Notes: generated by a model from the letters alone, not told the origin. A DNA stretch of 59,758 bases from Alphaproteobacteria bacterium (GCA_026126165.1 JAHCJR010000010.1:1-59758), one strand, 5' to 3'. Numbered from the stretch's first letter, positions 1 through 8,689 are shown. Translations and numbers: made by a program.

Positions 1-315
1 GCAAAGGCCGCCGGTGCCGCGGCCGACGACGCGCCAGAGGCCGGACCCGTCCCGCGTGACCTCGGCGCCAAGCGCACGCAGCGCCGCCGCTGTGCGCAGC
101 ACGTCCTCGCCCTCCAGAAGGCCCTCGATTCGCGTCTCGCCCAGCGCCAGCGCGCCGAACATCAGCGCGCGGTGCGAGATCGACTTGTCGCCGGGCGGCT
201 GTGTGGCGCCGGCCAGCCGCCCGGCAGGTTCGGAGCGGAGCGGCTCTGCTATTGTCTCTGCATCGTGCAAGGGCTTGGCCGATTGGTTCGCTGTGTCGGG
301 CGCAGTCTCTAACAT
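1..315 (-). CDS. aroA: 3-phosphoshikimate 1-carboxyvinyltransferase (EPSP synthase), N-terminal fragment
   Basis: Transfers enolpyruvyl from PEP to shikimate-3-phosphate, the sixth step of the shikimate pathway, in the cytoplasm. Only the first 105 residues are in the window; the gene runs off the left edge. After a variable N-terminus of about 40 residues the conserved stretch [10 protein letters not shown] (residues 41-50) carries the substrate-binding Lys44, Ser45 and Arg49 of the family. It is followed by a [20 protein letters not shown] segment typical of alphaproteobacterial AroA. The ATG at 315 gives a plausible N-terminus. Divergent from the TIGR02300 gene, with a 145-base intergenic region. 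Identity is firm; the remainder of the gene cannot be checked. Confidence 0.9.
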   Translation of the reverse strand, partial: MLETAPDTANQSAKPLHDAETIAEPLRSEPAGRLAGATQPPGDKSISHRALMFGALALGETRIEGLLEGEDVLRTAAALRALGAEVTRDGSGLWRVVGRGTGGLC

Positions 316-460
316 GCTGGTCCCGGGCAGGCCAGTCCCCGACTGCCGGAGGTGCCGTTTCTGGGTTTGACAGATCGCCCACGCCATGGCATTGGGGGCG
401 CTCTTTCGCCGGCAAGTCCGGCTGCAAGCGCTCAAAAGACACGGCTTTCTAGAGGTTACG

Positions 461-793
461 ATGGCGAAACCGGAGTGGGGCCACAAGCGTCGCTGCCTCA
501 GTTGTGGCGCTGCGTTCTACGATCTCAACAAGTCTCCGATCGTCTGCCCCAAATGCGGCGCGGAGCATCACCCCGAGCAGCTTCTCAAGCCCAAGCGCGG
601 CCGACCCGAGGAGAAGCCGGCGCCGGTGAAGGTGAAGAAGCCCGTGCCGGTGGCCGACGACGTGGAGGTAGCCGACGACGTGGAGGAGGACGAGGCCTTC
701 ATCGAGGATGCCTCGGAGCTGGGCGAGGACGAGGACGATGTGGCCGAGGTCATCGAGACCGGCGATGACGAGGAGCCGCTCGGCGAGCGTTAA
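461..793 (+). CDS. TIGR02300 family protein (FYDLN acid domain)
   Basis: 110-residue protein of unknown function found across Alphaproteobacteria. The N-terminal half is a small zinc ribbon with two CxxC pairs (CLSCG near residue 13, CPKCG near residue 30) flanking the AAFYDLN signature. The C-terminal half is a lysine/proline linker followed by a strongly acidic tail with repeated VADDVE/DE-rich units, the hallmark of the family. The ATG at 461 is preceded by AGAGGT, and the conserved [10 protein letters not shown] start follows; an upstream in-frame ATG at 386 would add a non-conserved extension. Divergent neighbour aroA is the usual alphaproteobacterial context. No biochemical role can be stated. 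Confidence 0.9.
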   Translation: MAKPEWGHKRRCLSCGAAFYDLNKSPIVCPKCGAEHHPEQLLKPKRGRPEEKPAPVKVKKPVPVADDVEVADDVEEDEAFIEDASELGEDEDDVAEVIETGDDEEPLGER

Positions 794-820
794 GGGCTGC
801 GCCGGGGCGAAATTTTGTCC

Positions 821-849
821 TTGAAACGGGCTGCGGGGAGCAATAGCTT
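821..849 (+). promoter_or_regulatory. Candidate sigma-70 promoter of tRNA-Ala
   Basis: TTGAAA at 821-826 and TAGCTT at 844-849 are separated by 17 bases, about 80 bases before the tRNA. The -35 is good and the -10 weak. The only transcription unit downstream is the tRNA. Confidence 0.35.
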
Positions 850-930
850 CCCCTCCCGCGTTCGGGCCCGAGGTGGCCCGCTGCGACCGCGACATTCCAT
901 CGCCACGGACCGGCCCGGTCCGCTGGCCGC

Positions 931-1006
<76 letters not shown>

Positions 1007-1011
1007 GTTTC

Positions 1012-1047
1012 CGAAGGCCCGGCATCGCCTGCCGGGCCTTCGCATTT
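1012..1047 (+). terminator. Rho-independent terminator after tRNA-Ala
   Basis: Perfect 13-bp inverted repeat (arms 1012-1024 and 1030-1042) with a 5-base loop, followed by CATTTTC. It starts 6 bases after the tRNA and also separates it from the convergent FKBP gene. Confidence 0.85.
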
Positions 1048-1058
1048 TCGGCGCCGGT

Positions 1059-1496
1059 TCAGCGGATGCGCAGCAGTTCCACCTCGAAGAGCAAGGTGGC
1101 ATTGGGCGGTATCACCCCGCCCGCCCCGCGCGAGCCATAGCCGAGCGCGGCCGGAATGATCAGCGTGCGCCGCCCGCCCTCCTTCATGCCGACGATTCCC
1201 TCGTCCCAACCGCGGATCACGCGTCCGGCGCCGAGCGGAAACTCGAAGGGCTGGTTGCGGTCCCGCGAGCTGTCGAATTTGCGGGTCTTCTGGCCGTTTT
1301 CGTAGAGCCATCCGGTATAGTGCATGACGCAGATATCGCCCGCCCGCGCGACGCGGCCCTCGCCCGGCGCGTCGTCCTGATAGCTGAGGCCGCTCGGGCT
1401 GGTGACGAGGCCCGTCTGCGCCTGGGCCGCCGGAGTGGCGAGGAGGGGCGAGGCGATGGCGGCGAGGCAGAGGGCAAGGATGCGCAAGGGGGGCAT
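1059..1496 (-). CDS. FKBP-type peptidyl-prolyl cis-trans isomerase, exported
   Basis: Catalyses cis-trans isomerisation of Xaa-Pro bonds, presumably in the periplasm. 145 residues: a signal peptide (about 1-26, hydrophobic core followed by ATPAAQAQ) and one FKBP domain (about 35-145). Visible family features are [10 protein letters not shown] near residue 59, KFDSS with the active-site Asp, the [16 protein letters not shown] loop, and [24 protein letters not shown] at the C-terminus. AAGAGGA precedes the ATG. It is convergent with tRNA-Ala; paaH ends 24 bases upstream on the same strand, so the two may be co-transcribed, though no functional link is evident. Confidence 0.93.
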   Translation of the reverse strand: MPPLRILALCLAAIASPLLATPAAQAQTGLVTSPSGLSYQDDAPGEGRVARAGDICVMHYTGWLYENGQKTRKFDSSRDRNQPFEFPLGAGRVIRGWDEGIVGMKEGGRRTLIIPAALGYGSRGAGGVIPPNATLLFEVELLRIR

Positions 1497-1520
1497 GGAA
1501 ATCCTCTTCGTTCTGTCAGG

Positions 1521-3026
1521 TCAGCCCGGGACGTGCATGGGCAGCTCGAGCAGCGCGCGCCGGCGCAGCCAGAGGCTGGGCCGGTATCGGTCGTCGCCGG
1601 TGATGTCCTGCAGGCGCTGCATGATCTGCAGGGTTTCGCGACGGCCCATGGCCTCCGCCATCTCGAGCGGGCCCTGGGGATAGTTGAGCCCGAGCTTCAT
1701 GGCGGTATCGATATCGGCCGGGCTGGCGATGCCGATCTGCGCCATTTCCGCGCCGAGATTGGCGATCATGGCCCGGATGCGCTGGAGCACGAAGCCCGGC
1801 GAATCCTTGATGCGGGTCACTGGCTGGCCGGCCAGGCGCAACCGGGCGAGCGTCGCCTCGGCGATCCGCGCATCGCCGCCGGGTGGCGTCATCATGGTCA
1901 GCCGTTTCGCATGGTTGCCGGTCAGATCGACGGCAACGAGCCGCGCGGGATCGAGTTTCATGCGCGCGGCGAGGCTCGATGCATCCTCGCCGAGGGGTGC
2001 CGCGAGCAACGGGCTCACCCCATCGTCGCTTTCCAGGATGTCGGCGCCGCTCCGGCTCGCCAGTTCCACCAGCCGTCCGTCCGGTTCGATCAGGCGCAGC
2101 GCCGGCGCCGGCGCCGCATCGCTCCCTGCGTCCGGATCGGGCGCCTGCTTGTTGCCGTTTTCGTCGTAGGCATACCAGCCCTGGCGCGTCTTGCGGCCAT
2201 AGCGACCTGCCTCCATCATCGCCTGATGAACCGGCATCGTGGCCAGGCGGCGATCATGGAAATAGCCGCTATAGATGATCTGGCTGACCGGAAAATTGAC
2301 GTCGATGCCGGTCAGGTCCATCAGCTCGAACGGGCCCATGCGGAAGCCGCCGGCATCGCGCATGATGGCGTCGATCTCGTGCGGCGCCGCGACACCCTCG
2401 GAATGGATCCGCAGTCCCTCGGTGGTGAAGGCGCGGCCGCCCAGATTGACCAGGAAGCCCGGGCTGTCCTTCACCGCCACCGGCACGCGGCCCATCCGCT
2501 TGCCATAGCCGATCAGTGCTTGCACCACCTGCTCCGAGGTGGCCGGCGCGCGGATCACCTCGACCAGCGGCATGAGCGGCACCGGGTTGAAGAAATGCAG
2601 TCCGGCAACGCGCTCGCGGACCCGGCATGCGGCGGCAATGGTCGCGATCGGAATGGACGAGGTGTTGGAGGCGATGATGGCGCCATCCGCCACCGCCTCT
2701 TCGACCGCGCGGAAGACCTGGCGCTTCACTTCCAGGTTCTCGACCACCGCTTCCACCACCAGCTCCGCCGGCGCCAGCCCGGCGATGGCATCCACGATCT
2801 CGATCCGTGCCTTGATGGAAGCGGCCTCGGCCGGGTCGATCCGGCCCTTCTCCGCCGTGCGGTCGATCATGGCGCAGACCTGCTCGCGGCCCTTCTCGGC
2901 GGCGCCCGGCGCGGCGTCATGCAAAAGGACCCGCATGCCACCCTGCGCCGCCACCTGGACGATGCCCCGCCCCATCGCGCCCGCGCCGATCACGCCGATC
3001 ACCGTTTCCCTCCGCCCCTCCGCCAT
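1521..3026 (-). CDS. paaH: 3-hydroxyacyl-CoA dehydrogenase (PaaH type)
   Basis: NAD-dependent oxidation of 3-hydroxyacyl-CoA. The roughly 500-residue class with two 3HCDH C-terminal domains is typical of phenylacetate degradation (PaaH/PaaC) and beta-oxidation. 501 residues. The N-terminal Rossmann fold starts with IGVIGAGAMGRGI; HFFNPVPLMPLVEVI and KDSPGFLVN mark the first dehydrogenase unit. A second KDSPGFV with a GLNYPQGPLEMAEAMG segment marks the C-terminal unit. The ATG at 3026 is preceded by GGGGAG; longer in-frame starts add low-complexity sequence. No other paa genes are nearby, so the physiological substrate is uncertain. Confidence 0.88.
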   Translation of the reverse strand: MAEGRRETVIGVIGAGAMGRGIVQVAAQGGMRVLLHDAAPGAAEKGREQVCAMIDRTAEKGRIDPAEAASIKARIEIVDAIAGLAPAELVVEAVVENLEVKRQVFRAVEEAVADGAIIASNTSSIPIATIAAACRVRERVAGLHFFNPVPLMPLVEVIRAPATSEQVVQALIGYGKRMGRVPVAVKDSPGFLVNLGGRAFTTEGLRIHSEGVAAPHEIDAIMRDAGGFRMGPFELMDLTGIDVNFPVSQIIYSGYFHDRRLATMPVHQAMMEAGRYGRKTRQGWYAYDENGNKQAPDPDAGSDAAPAPALRLIEPDGRLVELASRSGADILESDDGVSPLLAAPLGEDASSLAARMKLDPARLVAVDLTGNHAKRLTMMTPPGGDARIAEATLARLRLAGQPVTRIKDSPGFVLQRIRAMIANLGAEMAQIGIASPADIDTAMKLGLNYPQGPLEMAEAMGRRETLQIMQRLQDITGDDRYRPSLWLRRRALLELPMHVPG

Positions 3027-3053
3027 CCGTATGCTCCCCGCCCGATGCAACTC

Positions 3054-3069
3054 ACTGACAGTGATCAGT
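3054..3069. promoter_or_regulatory. Short inverted repeat upstream of paaH
   Basis: ACTGA (3054-3058) and TCAGT (3065-3069) form 5-bp arms around CAGTGA, about 28 bases before the paaH start. It resembles a TetR-family operator, which would suit an acyl-CoA-responsive regulator, but no regulator gene is in the window. Confidence 0.3.
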
Positions 3070-3111
3070 TTTCCGCCGCGCATCCTGCCTCGTCCGCGGC
3101 GCCTCGGCAAT

Positions 3112-3141
3112 CTTGAACGGCAGGCTTTCCATGCTTACCTA
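3112..3141 (+). promoter_or_regulatory. Sigma-32 (RpoH) promoter of hsp20
   Basis: CTTGAA at 3112 and CTTACCT at 3134-3140. CTTG and the -10 element are 18 bases apart, the spacing of the alphaproteobacterial RpoH consensus CTTG-N17/18-CYTATNT, with one mismatch in the -10. It lies about 110 bases before the hsp20 start. Confidence 0.55.
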
Positions 3142-3252
3142 AAGAGCCGGGAGAGGTGCCTTTCGGGCTTCTCCCGAAACGGCGCCGCTAACGGGTCGGA
3201 ATTCTCGCACCGGACGTCCGGCGTTCGCTCGCTCGATGGAGGAGATTTCAGG

Positions 3253-3708
3253 ATGAGCCGGATTTCCCTGTTCAACAGCCCGCTTCTGCTCGGTTTCGAC
3301 CATGTCGAGCGCATGCTCGACCGCGTCGCCAAGACGTCCAGCGACGGCTATCCACCGTACAATATCGAGCAGCTTGCCGAGGATCGGCTCCGCATCACCC
3401 TGGCGATCGCCGGTTTCCGCGAGGACGATCTTTCGATCACCGTGGAGGACAACCAGCTGGTGATTCGCGGCAAGCAGCAGGACGAGACGGAGCGGACCTA
3501 CCTGCATCGGGGCATCGCCGCCCGGCAGTTCCAGCGCAGTTTCGTGCTGGCGGAAGGGATCGAGGTGGTCGGTGCGGATCTCGACAACGGCCTGCTCCAT
3601 GTCGAGCTGAAACGCCCGCAGCCGGAATCGGTGGTGCGGACCGTGAAGATCGGCAAGGCCGGGAGGTCCGGTCCGGTGGAGGGCCAGGCGCCCCGGCGGA
3701 GCGCCTGA
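3253..3708 (+). CDS. Hsp20/alpha-crystallin small heat-shock protein (IbpA type)
   Basis: ATP-independent holdase that binds aggregating proteins in the cytoplasm. 151 residues: a short N-terminal arm, SDGYPPYNIE opening the alpha-crystallin domain near residue 30, ITLAIAGFREDDLSI, and a GKQQDETERTYLHRGIA loop. The family motif DLDNGLLHVELKRP lies near residue 108, followed by a flexible tail. GGAGGAG 8 bases before the ATG at 3253 fixes the start; the reading frame stays open for 700 bases upstream but without family similarity. A sigma-32 promoter lies upstream and DUF1150 follows. Confidence 0.95.
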   Translation: MSRISLFNSPLLLGFDHVERMLDRVAKTSSDGYPPYNIEQLAEDRLRITLAIAGFREDDLSITVEDNQLVIRGKQQDETERTYLHRGIAARQFQRSFVLAEGIEVVGADLDNGLLHVELKRPQPESVVRTVKIGKAGRSGPVEGQAPRRSA

Positions 3709-3761
3709 AGGCGGTGGACGCGGCGCCAGCCGCCGTGCCGCGAAGCGGAAGGAGTAGCGTC

Positions 3762-3986
3762 ATGTACCAGAACACTCGCCTCGAAGGTTTGCGTTTCATC
3801 AGTCCCGAGCAGTTCGCCATGCTGGGCGCGCCCAGTCTCGCCTATGTGCGCGAGATCGTGGTCGAGGGCGGCAAGGGCTGGGGCATCTTCGCCGCGAACG
3901 GTCAGCAGGTCGGCCTGGTGGACGACCGGGAACTGGCATTCATCGCCGCGCGCCAGCACGATCTGAGCCCGGTCTACGTGAACTGA
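3762..3986 (+). CDS. DUF1150 family protein
   Basis: 74-residue protein, full length for the DUF1150 family, which is restricted to Alphaproteobacteria and often follows an hsp20 gene, as here (53-base gap). Conserved features are the ISPEQFAMLGAPSLAYVR segment and the GIFAANGQQVGLVDDRELAFIAARQHDLSPVYVN C-terminus. GGAAGGAG precedes the ATG at 3762. Function unknown; co-transcription with hsp20 suggests heat-shock expression (inference). Confidence 0.9.
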   Translation: MYQNTRLEGLRFISPEQFAMLGAPSLAYVREIVVEGGKGWGIFAANGQQVGLVDDRELAFIAARQHDLSPVYVN

Positions 3987-4000
3987 CCCGGCACGGCGCG

Positions 4001-4999
4001 TCAGCGCCGCTCGATGCTGCGCGAGAGTTCGATCACTTCCGGCGAGCCATCGGCGGCGCGGCGCTCGATGCGGATTTCGCCGCGGTAGGTGCCGGGCGCA
4101 AGCGCGCCGCTTCTCCGGCTGATGCCGGCATACTCGAACCACTGCGCCTTGTGGCGGTCGACCCTTTGCCCCGCGCTCTCGGCCAGGATCTCGCCCGAGG
4201 GTCCGATCAGGCGCATCCGCCGCCGATCCTCCGGCCCGATGCCCCAGGCGCGATACCAGAAGGTAAGCACCCTGGCATCGCCCTCCAGAACGATCCCGTC
4301 ATAGAGGCCGGCCTCGGCCTTCTCCTTGACCGGCGCCTCGCCGGCGAAGCCCGCATCGACGATGCCGGCGGGCCGGTAGGCGAGCAGCGCGCCGGCGCGC
4401 GCCGACCAGAGCGGCCGGCCGGGCACGCCACAGCCGGCCGGCGCATCGGCCCCGAGATACGGGTCGATCACCTGCTCGCCCAGGCGAACCTCGAAATGCA
4501 GATGCGGGAATTCGGTGCGCCCCGAAAGCCCGATCTCGCCCAGGACGCTGCCGGCGGCGACCGCCTCGCCCGGGCGAACGCGCACCGAGCCCCGTCGCAG
4601 GTGTCCATACCGGGTCTGCCAGCCATTGCCATGATCGAGGATGACGGCGTTGCCGAGCGCGCGGTCCTTCAGGCTTGCCGGATCGGCCTCGCGCATATGC
4701 ACATCCGTCATGCCGTCGCGCACCGCCCGTACCCGCCCGGCCGCCGCGGCGAGCACGGGGACGCCGCGGTGCATTTCCTTGCCGTTCGCCACGGCGATAT
4801 CGGTTCCGGTATGGCCGTCATAGCCGAGCAGCCCGCAGCGATGGTCGAGGAAGCCCGGGCCCGGATCGCGGTCGACGAAATTCTGCACGTAGCAGAGCCT
4901 GGTCTCGGTACAGTCGACCGGTGCGTCCAGGCGGATATCCGCTTCCGCCGCGCCAGCCAGCGCGGCGAATAGCAAGGCGAGAACGGGAAAATGGCGCAT
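4001..4999 (-). CDS. M23 family (LytM-type) metallopeptidase, exported
   Basis: Predicted periplasmic zinc endopeptidase acting on peptidoglycan cross-bridges. 332 residues with a signal peptide (about 1-22, ALLFAALAGAAEA). The M23 core has zinc ligands His63 and Asp67 in DGHTGTD, His133 in YGHL, and His166/His168 in PHLHFEV. All catalytic residues are present, so it looks active rather than a degenerate regulator. The C-terminal 150 residues form an extra beta-rich domain without recognised family. The ATG at 4999 starts directly at the signal peptide. It lies 80 bases downstream of ptsN on the same strand. Confidence 0.92.
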   Translation of the reverse strand: MRHFPVLALLFAALAGAAEADIRLDAPVDCTETRLCYVQNFVDRDPGPGFLDHRCGLLGYDGHTGTDIAVANGKEMHRGVPVLAAAAGRVRAVRDGMTDVHMREADPASLKDRALGNAVILDHGNGWQTRYGHLRRGSVRVRPGEAVAAGSVLGEIGLSGRTEFPHLHFEVRLGEQVIDPYLGADAPAGCGVPGRPLWSARAGALLAYRPAGIVDAGFAGEAPVKEKAEAGLYDGIVLEGDARVLTFWYRAWGIGPEDRRRMRLIGPSGEILAESAGQRVDRHKAQWFEYAGISRRSGALAPGTYRGEIRIERRAADGSPEVIELSRSIERR

Positions 5000-5079
5000 C
5001 ACGGCTGAAAGAATGCGCCGTGCCGCCGAGGGAGGCAATCGGCCGTTCGGTCCCCAGGTCGCTATCAGGCGGGCCGGTA

Positions 5080-5544
5080 TCAGGCGGCGTTGGAGGCGGC
5101 GGGCTCGGTGAGCAGCGCGAACAGCGCGTCGGGATTGTCGGTGCCGCGCATCTTCTCGCAAATGCCGCGGTCGCGCAGCAGCCGCGAAACCCGGGCCAGC
5201 GCCTTGAGATGATCGGCACCCGCGCCCTCGGGCGCGAGCAGGACGAAGATCAGGTCGACGGGGATCTCGTCGATCGAATCGAAATCCACCGGCTGTTCCA
5301 GCCGCGCGAAGAGACCGTGCAGCCGCGTGAGGCCCGGCAGCTTGCCATGCGGAATGGCGATGCCATGCCCCACGCCGGTGGTGCCGAGGCGCTCGCGTTC
5401 AAGCAGCGTGTCGAAGATCGCCCGCTCCGGCAGGCCGGTGATCCGGGCGGCCCGCTGCGCCAGCTCGCGCAGCGCCTGCTTCTTGCTGGTGACTTTGAGA
5501 TTCGCGATGACGCCATCGGGCGCCAGCAACTCGCTGATTTCCAT
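5080..5544 (-). CDS. ptsN: PTS IIA-like nitrogen-regulatory protein PtsN (EIIA-Ntr)
   Basis: Terminal phospho-acceptor of the nitrogen-related PTS (PtsP-PtsO-PtsN), a signalling rather than transport protein. It regulates partners such as K+ transporters and sensor kinases in other bacteria. 154 residues, full length. The phosphorylated histidine is His66 in GIAIPHGKLPG, preceded by ERERLGTTGVGHG as in the family. It lies 19 bases downstream of hpf in the conserved lptB-rpoN-hpf-ptsN order. The start MEISELLAPDGV is family-typical. Confidence 0.96.
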   Translation of the reverse strand: MEISELLAPDGVIANLKVTSKKQALRELAQRAARITGLPERAIFDTLLERERLGTTGVGHGIAIPHGKLPGLTRLHGLFARLEQPVDFDSIDEIPVDLIFVLLAPEGAGADHLKALARVSRLLRDRGICEKMRGTDNPDALFALLTEPAASNAA

Positions 5545-5563
5545 GATGCTCAGGCTTTCTCGC

Positions 5564-6142
5564 TCAGCGGCTCGAGCCCTGCGGGTCGATCCAGCCGATA
5601 TTCCCGTCCGTGCGCCGATAGACCACATTCAGGCCTCCATGGGCGCTGTTGCGGAAGATGAGGGCAGGCTGTTCGCCCAGGTCGAGACGCATGACCGCCT
5701 CGCCGACGGTCAGGGTGGAGATTTCCGTCTTGGTTTCAGCCACGACGATCGGGTTCAGTTCCCGCGGTTCCTCGGCTTCCTCGCCGGCACCGGCCAGGAC
5801 GTAGGCGCGCGCAGGGGAGATTTCCAGCCGCTCCGACCGCGCTTTCGCGTGATGATCGCGCAGGCGGCGCTTGTAGCGGCGCAGGCGCTTCTCCAGCCGC
5901 TCGAGCGCCTGGTCGAAGGAAGCATAGATCTCCGCCGCCTCGCCCTGGGCCTGCGACTCCAGGCCGGCGCCGAAATGCACCGAGCAGTCGCAACGGAAGA
6001 AGTTGCCCTGCCGCGAGAAGACGACGGTTCCATCGATGGCGCGGTCGAAATACTTTTCGACCACGGCCTTGATCTGTTGATCGACATGGCCGCGCAACGC
6101 ATCGCCGACGTCGATCTGCTTTCCAGTGACTTGCAGAAGCAT
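5564..6142 (-). CDS. hpf: Ribosome hibernation-promoting factor, long form
   Basis: Binds the 30S decoding centre and dimerises ribosomes (100S) in stationary phase. 192 residues: an N-terminal S30AE domain (about 1-105, starting MLLQVTGKQIDVGDALR), a charged linker, and a C-terminal dimerisation domain (about 130-190) ending NVVYRRTDGNIGWIDP. That makes it the long HPF form. AGAGGA lies immediately next to the ATG, an unusually tight spacing, but the start matches the family. A strong sigma-70 promoter is found 90 bases upstream, and ptsN follows after 19 bases. Confidence 0.96.
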   Translation of the reverse strand: MLLQVTGKQIDVGDALRGHVDQQIKAVVEKYFDRAIDGTVVFSRQGNFFRCDCSVHFGAGLESQAQGEAAEIYASFDQALERLEKRLRRYKRRLRDHHAKARSERLEISPARAYVLAGAGEEAEEPRELNPIVVAETKTEISTLTVGEAVMRLDLGEQPALIFRNSAHGGLNVVYRRTDGNIGWIDPQGSSR

Positions 6143-6231
6143 TCCTCTAAGGTCTTCCGGGGTTCCAGACAGCGGGTCAATCGAGCTCGTCGGAAACGGT
6201 TCTATCCTAAACCGGTCGCGCGGAAGCCGGG

Positions 6232-6260
6232 ACCATATTGAAGGCCCCCCGGCATGTCAA
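6232..6260 (-). promoter_or_regulatory. Sigma-70 promoter of hpf-ptsN
   Basis: On the minus strand TTGACA (6255-6260) is followed, after exactly 17 bases, by TATGGT (6232-6237). The -35 is perfect. It gives a leader of about 80 bases before hpf and separates hpf-ptsN from rpoN. Confidence 0.75.
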
Positions 6261-6304
6261 CCGCGCCGTATGGTCTCCGGACCAGTGCTCAACCGGCGCG
6301 TTAC

Positions 6305-7828
6305 TCAGCCTTGCGCCTGTTTCATGCGCCGCCGCTGGACGGATGAGGAAATCCGCAGACTTTCGCGGTATTTCGCCACGGTCCGGCGGGCGATGTCGAT
6401 GCCCTGGCCATGCAGGATCTCGACGATCCGGTCGTCCGATAGGACATTGTTCGGCTCCTCGGCATCGATCAGCTCGCGGATGCGCTGGCGCACCGCTTCC
6501 GCCGAATGCGCCTCGCCGCCATCGGCCGAGGCGATGGCGGAGGTGAAGAAGTACTTCATCTCGTAGACGCCGCGCGTGGTCGCAATGTACTTGTTCGAGG
6601 TGACGCGGCTCACCGTGCTCTCGTGCATGCTGATTGCCTCCGCGATCGAACGCAGGTTAAGCGGCCGCAGATGCTGCACGCCATGGGCGAAGAAGCCGTC
6701 CTGCTGGCGCACCAGTTCGGTCGCTACCTTGAGGATCGTGTTGGCGCGCTGGTCGAGCGACTTGACCAGCCAGTTCGCCGTGTTGAGGCAATCCGACAGA
6801 TAGGCCTTGTCGTCCTTGCTCCGCGCCCCGCCGGCGATCTTCGCCAGATAGCGCCGGTTGACCAGCACGCGCGGCAGCGTCTCGCTGTTGAGCTCGACGA
6901 TCCAGCCGCCTTCCGGATTCTGCCGGACATAGACATCCGGCACCAGGGTCTGCGCCACCTCGCTTCCGAAGGCGAGGCCGGGTTTGGGGTTGAGCGCGCG
7001 GATCTCGGCGATCATGTCGACCACGTCCTCCTGGTCCACCCCGCAGGCCCGGCAGAGCCCGGCGATGTCGCGCCGTGCCACCAGTTCGAGATTCTCGAGG
7101 AGTGCCTGCATGGCCGGGTCGAGGCGGTCGCGCTCGCGGAGCTGCAGGCGTAGGCATTCGGTGAGGTCGCGGGCGAACACGCCGACGGGATCGAAACCCT
7201 GCAGCTTCTCCAGCACCTGCTCGACCTGTTCGCGCGGCGCGCCCATGCGCTGGGTCACGTCGTCCAGCGCGTCGGCGGGCAGATAGCCCGCCTCGTCGAG
7301 CAGGCCGATGAGCTGCTGGCCGATCAGCCGTCCGGTCGGATCGGCGATCTCGAGCGGGAGCTGCTGGAGGAGATGCTGCTGCAGGGTCTCGCCCTCCGCC
7401 AGTGTCTGCTCCAGGCCGAACTCGCCGTCGTCGAAACTGCTGTTGCCGCCGCTGCCACGGATATAGCTCTCGCTGGGGCCGACGAAATCCTGCGCGCGGT
7501 CGGCGGCGGAGTCCTCGGCATAGATGTTCTCGTAATCGGTATCGAGACCTTCGGCAGTGACGGTGCCGCTTGCGATCTCGCCGTTGAGCGGCCGGGGTTC
7601 CGGCTCCTCGTCGCCGGCGGGCTGGCGCTCCTCGGCGCCGGCGCGCGGGGCCTCTTCGCGAATCTCGCCGTCGGAACGCTCGAGCAGCGGGTTCTTCTCG
7701 ATCTCCTGTTCGATGTAGGCAGTGAGCTCCAGGTTGGACATCTGCAGGAGCTTGATCGCCTGCTGCAATTGCGGCGTCATCACCAGCGTCTGGGACTGGC
7801 GGATGTCCAGTCTGGGGGTGAGCGCCAC
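6305..7828 (-). CDS. rpoN: RNA polymerase sigma-54 factor
   Basis: Directs RNA polymerase to -24/-12 promoters that need enhancer-binding activators; nitrogen assimilation, motility and envelope genes are common targets. 507 residues. Region I (about 8-55) is the Gln/Leu-rich activator-responsive segment QSQTLVMTPQLQQAIKLLQ. Region II (about 60-150) is acidic, followed by the core-binding domain and the DNA-binding HTH. The RpoN box ARRTVAKYRE is at about 480-489. The start is a GTG at 7828 with GGAGGT upstream. lptB lies 21 bases upstream, so rpoN is expressed at least partly from the lpt operon. Confidence 0.97.
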   Translation of the reverse strand: MALTPRLDIRQSQTLVMTPQLQQAIKLLQMSNLELTAYIEQEIEKNPLLERSDGEIREEAPRAGAEERQPAGDEEPEPRPLNGEIASGTVTAEGLDTDYENIYAEDSAADRAQDFVGPSESYIRGSGGNSSFDDGEFGLEQTLAEGETLQQHLLQQLPLEIADPTGRLIGQQLIGLLDEAGYLPADALDDVTQRMGAPREQVEQVLEKLQGFDPVGVFARDLTECLRLQLRERDRLDPAMQALLENLELVARRDIAGLCRACGVDQEDVVDMIAEIRALNPKPGLAFGSEVAQTLVPDVYVRQNPEGGWIVELNSETLPRVLVNRRYLAKIAGGARSKDDKAYLSDCLNTANWLVKSLDQRANTILKVATELVRQQDGFFAHGVQHLRPLNLRSIAEAISMHESTVSRVTSNKYIATTRGVYEMKYFFTSAIASADGGEAHSAEAVRQRIRELIDAEEPNNVLSDDRIVEILHGQGIDIARRTVAKYRESLRISSSVQRRRMKQAQG

Positions 7829-7849
7829 GCCGCGACCTCCGCGCCGGCC

Positions 7850-8623
7850 CTAGAGGCTGAAACGCTCGCCGAGATAGACCCGGCGAACATCCTCGTGGGC
7901 GACGATCTCCTCGGGCGTGCCCTCCATCAGCACGTGACCCTCGTGCAGGATGTAGGCCCGATCGATCAGGCCCAGCGTCTCGCGCACATTGTGCTCGGTG
8001 ATCAGCACGCCGATGCCGCGGTCCTTGAGATGGAAGACGAGATCGCGGATCTCGCCAACCGCGATCGGGTCGATGCCCGCCAGCGGCTCGTCGAGCAGGA
8101 TGAAGGTCGGCTGCGAGGCGAGCGCGCGCGCGATCTCCAGGCGCCGGCGCTCGCCGCCGGAAAGCGCGACCGAGGGGCTGCGCCGGAGATGGGCGATCGA
8201 GAATTCCCGCAGCAGGTCCTCCAGCATGTCGCGCCGCTTCTCGCGTGAAGATTCGCTGATTTCGAGCACGGCCATGATGTTCTGCTCGACATTCAGGCCG
8301 CGGAAGATCGACGCTTCCTGTGGCAGGTAGCCGATGCCGAGGCGCGCGCGCCGGTACATGGGCAGCGCGGTGATGTCGTGGCCGTCCAGCGTGATCGTGC
8401 CCTGGTCGGCGGGAATGAGCCCGGTGATGATGTAGAAGCAGGTGGTCTTGCCGGCGCCGTTCGGCCCGAGCAGGCCGACCGCCTCGCCGCGCTGCAGCGA
8501 CAGGCTGACATCGCGCAGGATCGGCCGGCTCTTGAAGCGCTTGCCGATATGGTGCGCGGCGAGGCCCTGCATGGCGGCGTCCTGTCCTGTTCCCTCGCGC
8601 GGTTGTGCGGCGATGTCGTTCAC
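7850..8623 (-). CDS. lptB: LPS export ABC transporter ATP-binding protein LptB
   Basis: Cytoplasmic ATPase of the LptB2FGC complex that extracts LPS from the inner membrane. 257 residues. Walker A GPNGAGKT at 53-60, Q-loop in YLPQEASIFRGL, signature LSGGERRR near 153, Walker B FILLDEPLAGIDP, and the switch histidine in ITEHNVRE. The frame opens with GTG at 8623 (AGGAC upstream); the ATG at 8572, also with an AGGAC upstream, is an equally possible start that removes a non-conserved 17-residue leader. lptF/lptG are not in the window. Confidence 0.96.
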   Translation of the reverse strand: MNDIAAQPREGTGQDAAMQGLAAHHIGKRFKSRPILRDVSLSLQRGEAVGLLGPNGAGKTTCFYIITGLIPADQGTITLDGHDITALPMYRRARLGIGYLPQEASIFRGLNVEQNIMAVLEISESSREKRRDMLEDLLREFSIAHLRRSPSVALSGGERRRLEIARALASQPTFILLDEPLAGIDPIAVGEIRDLVFHLKDRGIGVLITEHNVRETLGLIDRAYILHEGHVLMEGTPEEIVAHEDVRRVYLGERFSL

Positions 8624-8689
8624 GCTGTCCTGTTTCCCATCAAGTCGTTGAGGAATGGTGAATGATTCCTGAATCAGGTGGAGCCGGCC

